NCBI RefSeq assembly: GCF_900106775.1
Contig: NZ_FNNQ01000001.1
Location: 186,001-250,000 of the forward strand
Source of the DNA: Marininema mesophilum
GTDB taxonomy: Bacteria > Bacillota > Bacilli > Thermoactinomycetales > DSM-45169
Length of the DNA: 64,000 nt
Reading direction: 5' to 3'
How positions within the stretch are numbered: the stretch's first letter is position 1; every line of letters begins with the position of its first letter. Under the pieces are notes generated by a model. It saw only the letters and a list, made by a program, of their open reading frames with translations. It was not told where the DNA came from and did no database searches. This document shows, piece after piece, positions 1 to 10,619 of the stretch. The position numbers and the translations under genes were made by a program.

Positions 1-1353
1 ACGATCTGTCGATGGTAGTTCACTTGTAAGCTTTGGGCATTCCTCTAGCACGACGTGCACATTGGTGCCACCAAACCCAAAGGCGCTGACACCTGCACGA
101 CGGGGATAGATCCCTTCTGTCCTCCACTCGGAAAGCTCTCTATTTAGATAAACAGGACTATCTACGAAATCGATTTTAGGATTGAGGTTATTAAAATGAA
201 GACTAGGCGGCAACTGTTTGTGTTTTAGCGACAGAATCGTTTTGATTAGCCCTGTAACGCCAGCCGCTGTATCTAAATGTCCGACGTTGCTCTTGACTGA
301 GCCAATACCGCAGAATGCTTTTCGCTTTGTATCCGAAAAAGCGCGCTTAATCGCCTCAAATTCAATCGTATCTCCCAGCGCTGTCGCGGTTCCATGGGTT
401 TCGATGTAGGAAATGCTCTCTGGTTCAATTTCAGCAAAGCCATGTGCTGCCCTGATCACCTCAGCCTGACCCTCGACACTTGGCGCGGTATACCCCACCT
501 TGCGCTCCCCATCGTTATTAGCAGCGGAACCCTTGATAATCGCATGGATGGTATCCCCGTCTTCTAGGGCATCTTCTAAGCGCTTGAGCACAACGATTCC
601 CGCCCCATCACTAAACACAGCTCCCTTGGCAGCAGCATCAAAAGCGCGCACCTTTCCATCAGGCGATGACGTCATGCCCTCTTCGTAGAGATAACCCTCC
701 TTCGTCGGGTAAGAGACCCGTACCCCCCCTGCCACAGCAATCGAACACTCACCCGTCAACAGAGCACGACTAGCGAGGTGAACACTGAGCAACGAGGTAG
801 AACACGCCGTATACAGTGTAAAGGATGGACCTTTTAATCCAAGCTTGTAGGAAGTTAGCGTGGATAACGCATCCTTGTAACACAGGGTCCCTGCTTCTGA
901 AAACTCGGCTGCACTACTGCTACCGAGGAGCGGACTCTGTTTCATCCAATTAAAATTGGTTGCAGCACCAACATAAAGGCCGATGAGACCCGGATACGAC
1001 TTAGGATCGTATCCCGCCATCTCAAGTCCCTCCCAGACGATCTCTTGCAGGATGCGAATCTGCGGGTCGGTAATCTCCGCTTCTCGAGGTGAGTAGGAGA
1101 AGAAGGAAGCATCAAACTTTTCGACATCTTCGATATAACCCTTCGCCTTCACATAGTTAGAGTGCTGAACCAAGTCGGGATCGACACCCGCCTCGATCAG
1201 CTCTTCTTCACTAAAATGCGCTATCGATTCAACACCTTGTTTGAGGTTTTCCCAAAAATCGTCGATATGATTTGCTCCTGGAAATCGACCACCCATCCCA
1301 ATCACGGCAATTTCCAGACCTGTTTTCTCGTTGTCATCCAGGCTGCGTGTCAA
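1..1353 (-). CDS. Type I polyketide synthase, N-terminal ketosynthase (3' end beyond window edge)
   Basis: The first about 450 residues of a modular PKS; the rest lies left of position 1. A ketosynthase domain fills nearly all of it: IGMGGRFPGA near residue 18, active-site Cys in YTACSTSLL, and the two catalytic His in VETHGTATALGD and KSNVGHLD. KS domains carry out decarboxylative condensation of an extender unit onto the growing chain. The start is TTG at 1353, after an AGGGAGGG ribosome binding site and 12 bases after the previous stop; no in-frame ATG or GTG lies between that binding site and the KS motifs. There is no docking segment or loading domain before the KS, so the chain must come from the PKS half of the preceding gene. 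By position it corresponds to ZmaA of zwittermicin A biosynthesis. The acyltransferase and later domains, which would show the extender unit, are not visible. Confidence 0.93.
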   Translation of the reverse strand, partial: MTRSLDDNEKTGLEIAVIGMGGRFPGANHIDDFWENLKQGVESIAHFSEEELIEAGVDPDLVQHSNYVKAKGYIEDVEKFDASFFSYSPREAEITDPQIRILQEIVWEGLEMAGYDPKSYPGLIGLYVGAATNFNWMKQSPLLGSSSAAEFSEAGTLCYKDALSTLTSYKLGLKGPSFTLYTACSTSLLSVHLASRALLTGECSIAVAGGVRVSYPTKEGYLYEEGMTSSPDGKVRAFDAAAKGAVFSDGAGIVVLKRLEDALEDGDTIHAIIKGSAANNDGERKVGYTAPSVEGQAEVIRAAHGFAEIEPESISYIETHGTATALGDTIEFEAIKRAFSDTKRKAFCGIGSVKSNVGHLDTAAGVTGLIKTILSLKHKQLPPSLHFNNLNPKIDFVDSPVYLNRELSEWRTEGIYPRRAGVSAFGFGGTNVHVVLEECPKLTSELPSTDR

Positions 1354-1365
1354 CGGATTCCCTCC

Positions 1366-4300
1366 CTACTGTCGTTTATTCAATCGGGCCAATGTATTTT
1401 TCATCACGGTTTTCGCTATACCTAGCTCTTCACGTGGCTGTGCTTCTTCAGTCGCCCCAGGTTGGCTCAGGTATTTCGCGAGGGTATGAATCGACGAATA
1501 TTCATAGAGGGTAACCACAGGCAGATCGTATTGGAACAAATCCTTTAGTTTGGCGTTAACCCGGACAAGATCGAGTGAGCTCATCCCTAGATCAAAGAAA
1601 TTATCGTGAATACCCACCTGTTCATACCCAAACATGCCCTGTAACAATTCACTTAACTGTTGTTCGATCTCATTGGACGGAGCGACAAAGTCCACTAACC
1701 GATCAGAACGCTGTTGTTTTGCTTTATTTTTGCCCCCTTGATCCAATAGCTCCGTGTAGTACCTCATCCCATCGGTCAATTTCCAATGCAGATCAACCGG
1801 GGATGCCACTACCTGAGGATGGTTGTGGCTGATAATGCGATGGAATACCTCAACCCCTTCCTGGGCGGTTACCCCATCCTCCAGCACACTTTCAACATCT
1901 GTGTTCAATTGCTTCGCCCACACCTTTGCCGATTGCAAGGACATACCGACCTCCTGCCAATCCGGCCAATTGATGGACACCGTATATACTCCATCACGCA
2001 GGTTTTTATAAACAGCAAATGCATCGAGAAATTCATTGGCTGCGCTATAGCCGCTCTGCCCGAACTTCATGTGATAGGCAACATTCCCAATGGAGGAGCA
2101 AAGCACGAAGAAATCAAGGGGCTCCTCCTGAAGGAGAGAGTCCATAAGCAAAGTCCCTGTGATTTTCGGGGCGAGGATGGCATCGTTTTGCTCCTTGTCG
2201 CGATTCATCATAATACCTAGATAATCCGCAACTCCAGCTGCATGAACCACTCCCTGGATCTCACCAAACCGCGCCTTTGCTTGGCTGAGCATGTGACGCA
2301 TATCATGTTCCTTAGCCACATCCCCCTGTACTACCATCACCTCAGCACCCTGGCTCTCCATTTCACCTAGGGCACGTATAACAGCCGCCTTGCGCAGATC
2401 TTGCTCCTGTCCATTGATCCAATGATCCCACTCATGACGGGCTGGAAACTCTGAGCGGCCAAGCAGGATTAGTTTGACATCAGGCACCCGCTGGGCCAGG
2501 TACTGGGCGATTGCCAAACCAATCCCACCAAGACCTCCTGTAATCAAGTAGACACCACCTGCTCGTAAACGGTTTGTCTCCCCTTCTTCCTTGGCAAAGG
2601 AAGTTTGGCGAAGGGTCGGTACCCAGCGATGCCGACCGCGATAAGCAACTACTAGATCGGGGGTGTCACTGAGACACTCCTGTAATATCACCTCAGTAAA
2701 AAATTTCTCCGGGAGCCCAAAATCCATATCCAGCGTTCGGCAGGTGAGCGAGGGAAATTCGAGTCCACAAATCTTAGTGAATCCCAAGATCGTCGCTCGT
2801 TCAGGATAAAGCGCCTTCTCCGTCCCTGTAACTTCTTGCATGCCCTCCGTCAGGACATACAACTTCCCTTCAACCCCGTATTTGCCAAGGGCTTGTGCCA
2901 AATAGAGCAATGAATAGTACCCTTCATCGATCCCCTGTACTACTCGCTCCTGGGATAGCGTTTCTTCCTGTATGCCATGACAGCTCCAGGCATGCAGTAT
3001 TTTTCGAGGGAGGCACCCTCTGCGTTCCAAATCAGCGAAAAGCTCGCCGTAGTCGGCTTTTTCGTGGAGGTGAATTGTATAGGCATCCTCTGCTGTACGA
3101 GAGAACCATTCACCCAGTTGCACAATGATAATCCGTTGTCCCTTATTACGTAGATGTACCACTAACGATTCCATGCGATCTTGCTGATCCACAAAGAGGA
3201 GCCAAACATCGTCCCCATTCTCCCATGATTCTACCTGTGGTTGCGCAGGTATCGAACTCCGCTCCCAAGAGGGTATGTAGAACCACTCATCCATGTTGGC
3301 CCGTTTTTTAGCATGATTCACCTGTGGAAGCGAGCTGAGGCTGGCGGTTTTTGGATCGGTGGGGAAGCGGTTTTTCTCGAAGGGATAGGTAGGCAAAGGT
3401 AGGACCTGTCGCTTCTCTTCACCGTAGAAGGCTTGCCAGCCTACCCTTCCTCCAAGCATCCACAAACGACCGATCTGCTTGAGTAAGTGAGCGCTATCCT
3501 TCACAGAATCAAGGGGATGGCGAAGAAGATTAAGTGCAGTTTGCCCCACCTGACGTTCGGGATGAGTTTGTACAAAGGTGGACAACACACGACCCGGTCC
3601 AATTTCAAGGCAAATCGCTTGCTCCGTACGGAGGAGCTCAGATAATCCCTTTGAAAATTGGACAGTACCACGTAGATGTTTAACCCAATAGGTTGGCGAG
3701 GTTGCTTGTTCTGCGGTAATCCATGTACCCGTCACATTAGAAAGGTAGGGGATATTCGGGGCAGAGAGGCTCACCTTGGCTACTTCCCTCTCAAATGGAG
3801 CGAGAATAGGGTCCATCATGCGAGAATGGAAGGCGTGTGACGTATGTAGCATCGCTGCCTTCACTCCAGCTTCGGACAATGTACGCTCCAAATTTTCGAG
3901 GAGAGCGGTCGGACCTGAGAGAACTACCTGCTCCGGTAAATTAACCGCTGCTAGATCAATCTCTTCTCTTAAAAATTCTTCGATATCACCCTCTGCTAGA
4001 TTCACACTGAGCATGGACCCTACAGGAAGCGTTTGCATCAATTTACCCCGTATAGATATCAAATAAAGAGCATCTTCAAAGGCCATTACCCCTGCCACAC
4101 AGGCAGCAACATATTCTCCGATACTATGTCCAATCATCCGCTGTGGAGTCACACCCCAGTGGATCAATAGGAAGGCAAGTGCATATTCGATGAGGAAGAG
4201 GAGCGGTTGGGTAAACGCGGTCTCTTTCAGTCGTTGGGTAGCTAGTTCCTCAGCGCCTGCGGTTGGAAATAAGATGGAGCGCATATCGATGTTGATGTGT

Positions 4301-7300
4301 TTTTTCAACAAGGTAAAACCGTAATCCATCTGTTCGCGGAAAACCGGCTCATTTTCGTAAAGATCCCGACCCATATTCACGTATTGGGAACCCTGGCCAG
4401 AAAAGAGGAACATGACTGGACGGAGAGATTTTGCTTCCGATGTTTCACCAACACTACGCAATTGAGCAATTGCATCAGCTATATTTGGAGCTACCACCGT
4501 ACGGCGGTGCGGAAAGTCCTGGCGTCCAGTGTGCAATGTATAAGCAACATCAGAAAGCATTCTGTATGGATTTTTTTCCAAATCCTTGGCTAAATTTTCG
4601 ACCATCATCTGCAACGCAAGCTCTGATTTAGCAGAAAGCGTCAGTACATGCCACTTCCGACTCTCTGCCAACGAAGGGACACTAGGTGCTGATTCAAGTA
4701 CGACATGGGCATTCGTGCCTCCCATCCCGAAGGAGCTAACACCAGCGCGATACACCTTATCATCCCAGGGAGTCAACATCGTATTAACACGGAAGGGATT
4801 TTTACCAAAGTCAATCTTCGGATTGGGGAGCTGATAATGAAGGCTTGGGGGAACTTGTTTATGATAAAGGGCTAAAACTGTTTTAATAAATCCGGCTACA
4901 CCTGCCGCTGCGTCCAGATGTCCGATATTCGTTTTTACCGACCCGATCAGTACCCGTCCTGACTCCTGTTCTCCAAAGGCCAGCTTTAGTGCTTCCATTT
5001 CAAGGGGATCACCCAACTGTGTACCTGTCCCATGGGCCTCTACATAGGCGATCTCCTCAGGTTTTACCCCGGCTATTTGTTGAGCTGCTTGGATTACAGC
5101 TGCCTGTCCTTCAACACCAGGGGCTGTAAATCCAGCCTTACGTGCCCCATCGTTGTTGACCGCTGCCCCTTTGACCACGGCATAGATCGTATTCCCATCG
5201 CGCTGGGCATCCTCGAGCCGCTTCAATACAACCATACCGACACCGTTTCCGCCAACAGTTCCCGCGGCATCTTCGTCAAAGGCCCGGCAGTGACCATCTG
5301 GGGAATGAATCATCCCCTCCTCATACAAATAACCCGTCTTCGTCGGATAGGTTATACTCACTCCTCCTGCGAGTGCCGCCTCACAACATCCATGGATCAG
5401 GTCCGCCCAGGCGTTCTCAATCGCAACAAGGGAAGTGGAACATGCTGTTTGCACTGTAACCGCTGGCCCCGTCAAATTCAGTTTGTAGGCAAGACGAGTA
5501 GCGAAAACATCCTTCTCATTCAGCAACATCGCTTGAAATTCATCGAGAGCACTCGTACCCTCCCCAGCAACCGAGCGTAACCAATGAAAGTTGGGTGAGC
5601 CACCCACATAAACTCCCATCCGTTCGCCATTTGCCCATTTGGATTCCCCAGCATGCTCCAAGGCTTCCCAGGCGCATTCATGGAGAATACGAAGCTGTGG
5701 ATCCATCATCTCTGCTTCTTTAGCACCGTATTCAAAAAACTGATGGTCAAAGGCATCGGTATCCTCCAAGTAGCCCTTTGCCTTCACATAGTTCTGTTTT
5801 TGAAGTTGCTCCTCTGGCACACCCGCCACACGCAATTCTTCCTCTGTAAAGACACGAATCGACTCTACACCCTGTTGTAAATTAGCCCAAAACTGTCCCA
5901 GATTAGGCGCTCCAGGCAACCGCACCGCCATCCCCACAACCGCCACATCACTCCCCGTGGGAGGCATGGGGGTGGGGGTAGCCAGTGCATCCTTCTCTCC
6001 ACCTCGGTAGTAACAGGCCTGGTCGTATATGGTGGTATATCTAAATAACGTCGGCATGGACACTTCCTTCGTAAAGGTACTGCGCAGGCGCGACAGCAGG
6101 CGAATCATTTTGAGAGAGTTTCCCCCCACATCAAAGAAGTTCTCATGCAAACCAATCTCTTGCACCCCGAGCACCTCTTGCCATACCTTCGCCACAGTAG
6201 ACTCTATCTCGTCCTGGGATACTTCATGACCTCTATTGACATGAACTGCCTCACTCTTGCGCAGCAACGCCTTGCGATCCACTTTCCCATTGGATGTAAG
6301 CGGGATATTGTTTATAGGAATAAAATAAGCAGGGATCATGTAACCAGGAACTTTATCCACCAAATCGTTACGTAGTTCTTCCTTAGAAATCTCCGTATGG
6401 GTTACCACATAGGCACATAACTCCGGCGTACCCTCCTGATCATTTACCGCCACAACCACGGCTTCCTTGATCGCATCGTGTTGTTGCAAATGGTGTTCAA
6501 TTTCACCTGTCTCGATACGATATCCACGAATTTTCACCTGATGGTCGATCCTACGGATATACTCCATTTCACCGCTTTCCAGCATGCGCACCAAGTCACC
6601 AGATCGGTATAATCTCTCCCCAGGGCGGTAGGGATTTTCTATAAAACGGTCCGCATTTATTTCAGTGCGGTTCAAGTAGCCCCGGGCTACACCACCGCCA
6701 CCCACATATAATTCACCCTGCATACCCTTAGGTAACAATCGTCGGTGTGAATCTAGCACATAACAAGCATAGGTTGGCAAGGAAACTCCGATAGCACTAA
6801 GGTTGCTATTCATTTCCTCATCGCCGATTTCTTTATAGGTTACATGGACCGTCGTCTCTGTAATCCCATACATATTGACCATCACTATATGAGGAGAACG
6901 TTGGCGCCAGCTTTTTAGTAAATCCGGTTTCAACCTTTCTCCGCCGAATGTGATCAGACGAAGGGAAAATGTTTGATCGGGAAATTCTTCTGCTACCTGT
7001 TGAAACATATAGAACGCAGAGGGGGTTTGGTTTAACACGGTCACTTTTTCCCGGGCTACTAGTTCAACTAGCCCATAGGTATCGCGCAGGGTTTGTTTTG
7101 GCACAATGATCAGTCGGCCTCCATGGAGGAGAGCACCATACATCTCCCAGACGGACATATCAAAACAAAAGGAGTGAAACAGCAACCATGTATCTTGATC
7201 TGAAAAATGAAACTGGCTCGGTTGATGCATCACAAGCTGTACTACATTACGATGCTCGATCATCACTCCTTTGGGGCGACCGGTGGTTCCTGAAGTGTAG

Positions 7301-9075
7301 ATCACATAAGCCAGATTCTCAGGACTAACGGCTGGCATCGGAATGCTAGCTCCCTTTGAGGAATCTTCTTCAGCGAGCTTCGAGAAATGCTCGATAAAGA
7401 GTAGCTCACCTGCAATTTTCGCCTTCTCCCTGAATCGTTCAGAAGTAATCAACCACTGCGTTCCACAATCTTCGAGGATGAAGGAGATCCTCTCCTGCGG
7501 ATAGTCCGGTTCAATCGGGACATACGCCCCCCCAGCTTTCAGTATCCCGAGCAGAACCGCCATCATATCAAAGGAAGGTTCCAGCATCACACCAACGAGT
7601 TCATCAGGCTTCACGCCCCTTTGCTGTAGCAAAACCGCTACTTGATCTGCGCGTTCCTGCAATTGACCGTAGGTCATGTGCTCATCACCAAAGGTCAGTG
7701 CAATTCGCTCAGGATCCTTTCTCACCTGGGCTTCAAATAATTCATAGATTGTCAGAGGTGGATAGGTGGCTGCTGGTTGAAGGCCGCCTTGCAACAATTT
7801 TAATTGCTCATCATTACTCATCATCGCAAGGGATGCGATGGGTTTTGTAACATCCGCTATCATTTCATCTAGCAGACGTAGAAAATGATGGGTCATGCGA
7901 GTGATCATCTGTGCATCAAAAGCACCCTCAGGCCACATCATTACGAGTTTAATAGAATCAAAACACTCGACGGAAACCGTAAGATCGTAGTTGGTCAGCT
8001 CACGCATTTCATAGCCTGTCACCTGTAGGATCTCATCTGGTTTGGTCAATTGCGCTACATCAAGGGGGTAATTCTCTACCACTAGGATGGTGTCAAAGGA
8101 ACTATCCACATCGACTAAGGAGATACTCTCATATTCCGACCGATCTAATAGATCCTTTTGCACTTGCTGGAGCAAGTCACTTACCCTCTGCTCCTCCTGA
8201 TGGGTCACCCGAAGTGGTGGAGTGTTAATAAATAGCCCTACCATCTCCTTCACACCTGGGAGCGTTCCCCCACGGCCAGATACGGTCGTACCAAACAATA
8301 CGTCCTCAGAATCTTGATACCGTTGCAGTAGCACACCCCAAGCAGCATAGAACAATGCTGCCACTGTAATACCCTGTTGCCTGGCAAACTCTCTGATCCT
8401 AGCGCTCTGCTCCTCACCCAGGTGATTGGTAACCGTTTGTGCTATCGAACGCTTCAACCTTTTTTCAGACAAAGGGATGGGTTCTTTTAAATCCGCCAGA
8501 TACTTTTGCCAAAAGGTTTGTTGACGAGATGCATCCTGGTCTTGTTGCCAACGGATGAAATCTTTAAATTTCGCTTTCTTGGTCAGTGATGGGGTCTTCC
8601 CCTGTACCAGTTCACGATACGCCTGGATAAACTCGAGCAGGATCACACCGTTGCTCCACCCGTCAAACAAAATATGGTGATGGCGGAGAATCATTTCATA
8701 CTCCTTCTCCCCCAGACGGCACAACTCCACGGAAAAGGGTACCTGATGCAGATCGTAAGCCTCATCATCTCCTAGCGCTGCTCCATCACTAAAAAGTAAG
8801 CGCGGTGTATGCTCCTTCAACACGATCTGTACAGGATGTTTAACACCCTCCCAACGAAAGGCTGTCCGAAGCATCTCATTCATGCGAACCACATGCTGCC
8901 AGGCCCGCTCATATAACGGGATAGAGACCTCACCTGACAAGCGAAGACGAAGTTCTTCTCGATATATGTTGCTATGAGGTTCTTTTAAATAATGAAAGAT
9001 AATTCCTTCCTGAAGCGGTGTAAGCGCCAGTATATCCTCAACATCTTCCTTCCGTATCTTCGTTGCCTCCGTCAT
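1366..9075 (-). CDS. Hybrid NRPS-PKS megasynthase, C-A-PCP-KS-AT-KR-ACP
   Basis: About 2570 residues forming one amino acid module fused to one polyketide module. Domains in order: condensation (HHILFDG near 133), adenylation (YTSGTTGRPKG near 593), PCP (VGGNSL near 985), KS (TACSTSL near 1213, EAHGTGT, KTNIGHLD), AT (GHSIGE near 1650, HAFH near 1748, the malonyl-type motif), KR (TGGLGGIG near 2180; Ser in CSS and Tyr in GYSAAN), ACP (LGMSSLD near 2497). The A-domain specificity residues read D-M-W-N-I-F-M-V-H-K, closest to the threonine code with two changes. The module should add one amino acid, condense malonyl and reduce the keto group. The N-terminal C domain needs an upstream acyl donor not encoded in this window. 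By position it corresponds to ZmaK. The start is ATG overlapping the previous stop (TGATG); a TTG one codon upstream is possible. A GGAGGAGGGG binding site precedes both. Confidence 0.96.
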   Translation of the reverse strand: MTEATKIRKEDVEDILALTPLQEGIIFHYLKEPHSNIYREELRLRLSGEVSIPLYERAWQHVVRMNEMLRTAFRWEGVKHPVQIVLKEHTPRLLFSDGAALGDDEAYDLHQVPFSVELCRLGEKEYEMILRHHHILFDGWSNGVILLEFIQAYRELVQGKTPSLTKKAKFKDFIRWQQDQDASRQQTFWQKYLADLKEPIPLSEKRLKRSIAQTVTNHLGEEQSARIREFARQQGITVAALFYAAWGVLLQRYQDSEDVLFGTTVSGRGGTLPGVKEMVGLFINTPPLRVTHQEEQRVSDLLQQVQKDLLDRSEYESISLVDVDSSFDTILVVENYPLDVAQLTKPDEILQVTGYEMRELTNYDLTVSVECFDSIKLVMMWPEGAFDAQMITRMTHHFLRLLDEMIADVTKPIASLAMMSNDEQLKLLQGGLQPAATYPPLTIYELFEAQVRKDPERIALTFGDEHMTYGQLQERADQVAVLLQQRGVKPDELVGVMLEPSFDMMAVLLGILKAGGAYVPIEPDYPQERISFILEDCGTQWLITSERFREKAKIAGELLFIEHFSKLAEEDSSKGASIPMPAVSPENLAYVIYTSGTTGRPKGVMIEHRNVVQLVMHQPSQFHFSDQDTWLLFHSFCFDMSVWEMYGALLHGGRLIIVPKQTLRDTYGLVELVAREKVTVLNQTPSAFYMFQQVAEEFPDQTFSLRLITFGGERLKPDLLKSWRQRSPHIVMVNMYGITETTVHVTYKEIGDEEMNSNLSAIGVSLPTYACYVLDSHRRLLPKGMQGELYVGGGGVARGYLNRTEINADRFIENPYRPGERLYRSGDLVRMLESGEMEYIRRIDHQVKIRGYRIETGEIEHHLQQHDAIKEAVVVAVNDQEGTPELCAYVVTHTEISKEELRNDLVDKVPGYMIPAYFIPINNIPLTSNGKVDRKALLRKSEAVHVNRGHEVSQDEIESTVAKVWQEVLGVQEIGLHENFFDVGGNSLKMIRLLSRLRSTFTKEVSMPTLFRYTTIYDQACYYRGGEKDALATPTPMPPTGSDVAVVGMAVRLPGAPNLGQFWANLQQGVESIRVFTEEELRVAGVPEEQLQKQNYVKAKGYLEDTDAFDHQFFEYGAKEAEMMDPQLRILHECAWEALEHAGESKWANGERMGVYVGGSPNFHWLRSVAGEGTSALDEFQAMLLNEKDVFATRLAYKLNLTGPAVTVQTACSTSLVAIENAWADLIHGCCEAALAGGVSITYPTKTGYLYEEGMIHSPDGHCRAFDEDAAGTVGGNGVGMVVLKRLEDAQRDGNTIYAVVKGAAVNNDGARKAGFTAPGVEGQAAVIQAAQQIAGVKPEEIAYVEAHGTGTQLGDPLEMEALKLAFGEQESGRVLIGSVKTNIGHLDAAAGVAGFIKTVLALYHKQVPPSLHYQLPNPKIDFGKNPFRVNTMLTPWDDKVYRAGVSSFGMGGTNAHVVLESAPSVPSLAESRKWHVLTLSAKSELALQMMVENLAKDLEKNPYRMLSDVAYTLHTGRQDFPHRRTVVAPNIADAIAQLRSVGETSEAKSLRPVMFLFSGQGSQYVNMGRDLYENEPVFREQMDYGFTLLKKHINIDMRSILFPTAGAEELATQRLKETAFTQPLLFLIEYALAFLLIHWGVTPQRMIGHSIGEYVAACVAGVMAFEDALYLISIRGKLMQTLPVGSMLSVNLAEGDIEEFLREEIDLAAVNLPEQVVLSGPTALLENLERTLSEAGVKAAMLHTSHAFHSRMMDPILAPFEREVAKVSLSAPNIPYLSNVTGTWITAEQATSPTYWVKHLRGTVQFSKGLSELLRTEQAICLEIGPGRVLSTFVQTHPERQVGQTALNLLRHPLDSVKDSAHLLKQIGRLWMLGGRVGWQAFYGEEKRQVLPLPTYPFEKNRFPTDPKTASLSSLPQVNHAKKRANMDEWFYIPSWERSSIPAQPQVESWENGDDVWLLFVDQQDRMESLVVHLRNKGQRIIIVQLGEWFSRTAEDAYTIHLHEKADYGELFADLERRGCLPRKILHAWSCHGIQEETLSQERVVQGIDEGYYSLLYLAQALGKYGVEGKLYVLTEGMQEVTGTEKALYPERATILGFTKICGLEFPSLTCRTLDMDFGLPEKFFTEVILQECLSDTPDLVVAYRGRHRWVPTLRQTSFAKEEGETNRLRAGGVYLITGGLGGIGLAIAQYLAQRVPDVKLILLGRSEFPARHEWDHWINGQEQDLRKAAVIRALGEMESQGAEVMVVQGDVAKEHDMRHMLSQAKARFGEIQGVVHAAGVADYLGIMMNRDKEQNDAILAPKITGTLLMDSLLQEEPLDFFVLCSSIGNVAYHMKFGQSGYSAANEFLDAFAVYKNLRDGVYTVSINWPDWQEVGMSLQSAKVWAKQLNTDVESVLEDGVTAQEGVEVFHRIISHNHPQVVASPVDLHWKLTDGMRYYTELLDQGGKNKAKQQRSDRLVDFVAPSNEIEQQLSELLQGMFGYEQVGIHDNFFDLGMSSLDLVRVNAKLKDLFQYDLPVVTLYEYSSIHTLAKYLSQPGATEEAQPREELGIAKTVMKNTLARLNKRQ

Positions 9076-10619
9076 CAAGAGACCCCTCCTCCCGTAAGGT
9101 TCTTTGAAGCTACCCAGGTAGCTAACAACTTCCGATCGACCTTGCCGTTCTCGGTCAGTGGTAGCGTCCGATGGTGTATATAGCTACTCGGCACCATATA
9201 GTCAGGCAAATGCAAGCGAAGGTGTTTTTTCAGACGGATCGATTGAAAACCCTCTGATGCCTCATAGTAGGCAACCAACTTCACTACAGTCTCCGATTCC
9301 CTGCGCACTAACACAACACATTGTTGAATCCCTGCACAAGCCATGGCACAGGCTTCAATCTCGCCTAGTTCAATCCGCAATCCGCGGATTTTAACCTGAT
9401 GATCGATCCGACCGTGATACTCGATGTTGCCATCAAGTCGTCTAAGGGCTAAGTCCCCTGTTCGATACATGCGCTGACCCTCTTCATTCTCGATGAAACG
9501 TTCAGCAGTCAAGGAAGGATTATTTACATATCCGCGTGCCAGGCCAATTCCAGCTATACATAGTTCCCCTACTTGTCCTCGTGGCAACGGATGACCCTTG
9601 TCATCGATGACAAAGAGATCAATATTTCGAATTGCTCGACCAATCGGTATATTCTCCTCTAAATTGCTCTTCGTTGGGCAGTCATAGGCGGATACATCAA
9701 TCGTCGCTTCTGTCGGACCATAAAGGTTCGTCAACCGCGTACCGTTCGTACGATGAAGTAGATCGTTAAATTTCTTCACTTGTCGGGATATCAATGCTTC
9801 CCCACTAACAAATACACGCCGCAGGGAAGTTAGTTGATCGATTTCATCCGCCCCTTCGATGTAGTTTAGAAAGGCATTCATCATCGAAGGAACAAAATGC
9901 ATCACCGTAACTTGCATCGTTTTAGTACCTTCGATAATTGCTTGGGGAAACTTTTCCATGCCGGGTGCCAGGAGGCATACCTTTGCGCCAACCATGGACC
10001 ACCAAAATATCTCCCAAACGGAAACATCAAAGGTAACTGGTGTTTTTTGCAGGAGGGTATCCTGGGAGTCGATAGGATAAGCTTCCTGCATCCATTCAAG
10101 GCGATTCACCAGAGCACGGTGCTCAATCATTACTCCCTTCGGTTTGCCCGTCGAGCCCGAGGTATAAATCACATAAACAAGATCCGCTGGTTGATTCAAA
10201 CAGGGGAGATTTTCCCCTGAACCTATGTACAAAGTAGCATCATCCAATGATAAAGCAGCTAACTCTATTGACTCTTTCAACTGCTGAAGGAGGTTGCTCT
10301 GGGTCAGGACTAACGCCATCCCGCTATCCTCCACAATATATTGGAGACGTTTTTTCGGATAAGAGAGGGAGAGGGGGAGATAGGCTCCACCCGCCTTCAG
10401 AATCCCAAAAATACCAATCATCATCTCCAAGGAACGTTCCACCATCACACCAACTATCGTTTCAGGTCCAACACCACGTTTGCGCAGGCAAGAGGCTAAT
10501 TGGTTGCTCTTCGTGTTTAATTCCCTGTAGGTTAAAGATTGCTTACCAAAGGTGACTGCTACAGCATCAGGCGTTCGTTTTACCTGCGCCTCAAAAAATA
10601 GTTGCATGATTGGATTCAT
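9075..10619 (-). CDS. Stand-alone adenylation domain, serine code (ZmaJ-like)
   Basis: 514 residues covering an adenylation domain only; there is no carrier protein domain. Visible motifs are IYTSGSTGKPKG near residue 153, YGPTEAT, the YRTGD region and the C-terminal NGKVDRK lysine. Specificity residues read by alignment to GrsA are D-V-W-H-F-S-L-I-D-K, nine of ten identical to the usual serine code D-V-W-H-L-S-L-I-D-K. In zwittermicin and guadinomine biosynthesis such an enzyme activates serine and loads it on a free ACP, where the side-chain alcohol is oxidised to give aminomalonyl-ACP. That role fits here: the gene overlaps the acyl-CoA dehydrogenase gene before it by 4 bases (ATGA), and that gene in turn overlaps the ACP gene. 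Substrate assignment is inferred from the code; the partner ACP is inferred from gene coupling. Confidence 0.93.
   Translation of the reverse strand: MNPIMQLFFEAQVKRTPDAVAVTFGKQSLTYRELNTKSNQLASCLRKRGVGPETIVGVMVERSLEMMIGIFGILKAGGAYLPLSLSYPKKRLQYIVEDSGMALVLTQSNLLQQLKESIELAALSLDDATLYIGSGENLPCLNQPADLVYVIYTSGSTGKPKGVMIEHRALVNRLEWMQEAYPIDSQDTLLQKTPVTFDVSVWEIFWWSMVGAKVCLLAPGMEKFPQAIIEGTKTMQVTVMHFVPSMMNAFLNYIEGADEIDQLTSLRRVFVSGEALISRQVKKFNDLLHRTNGTRLTNLYGPTEATIDVSAYDCPTKSNLEENIPIGRAIRNIDLFVIDDKGHPLPRGQVGELCIAGIGLARGYVNNPSLTAERFIENEEGQRMYRTGDLALRRLDGNIEYHGRIDHQVKIRGLRIELGEIEACAMACAGIQQCVVLVRRESETVVKLVAYYEASEGFQSIRLKKHLRLHLPDYMVPSSYIHHRTLPLTENGKVDRKLLATWVASKNLTGGGVS

Noticed and set aside
1162..6375. 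Many plus-strand open frames opposite the NRPS-PKS genes
   Set aside because: They lack binding sites and protein-family likeness; the minus strand codes for recognisable enzyme domains without interruption.
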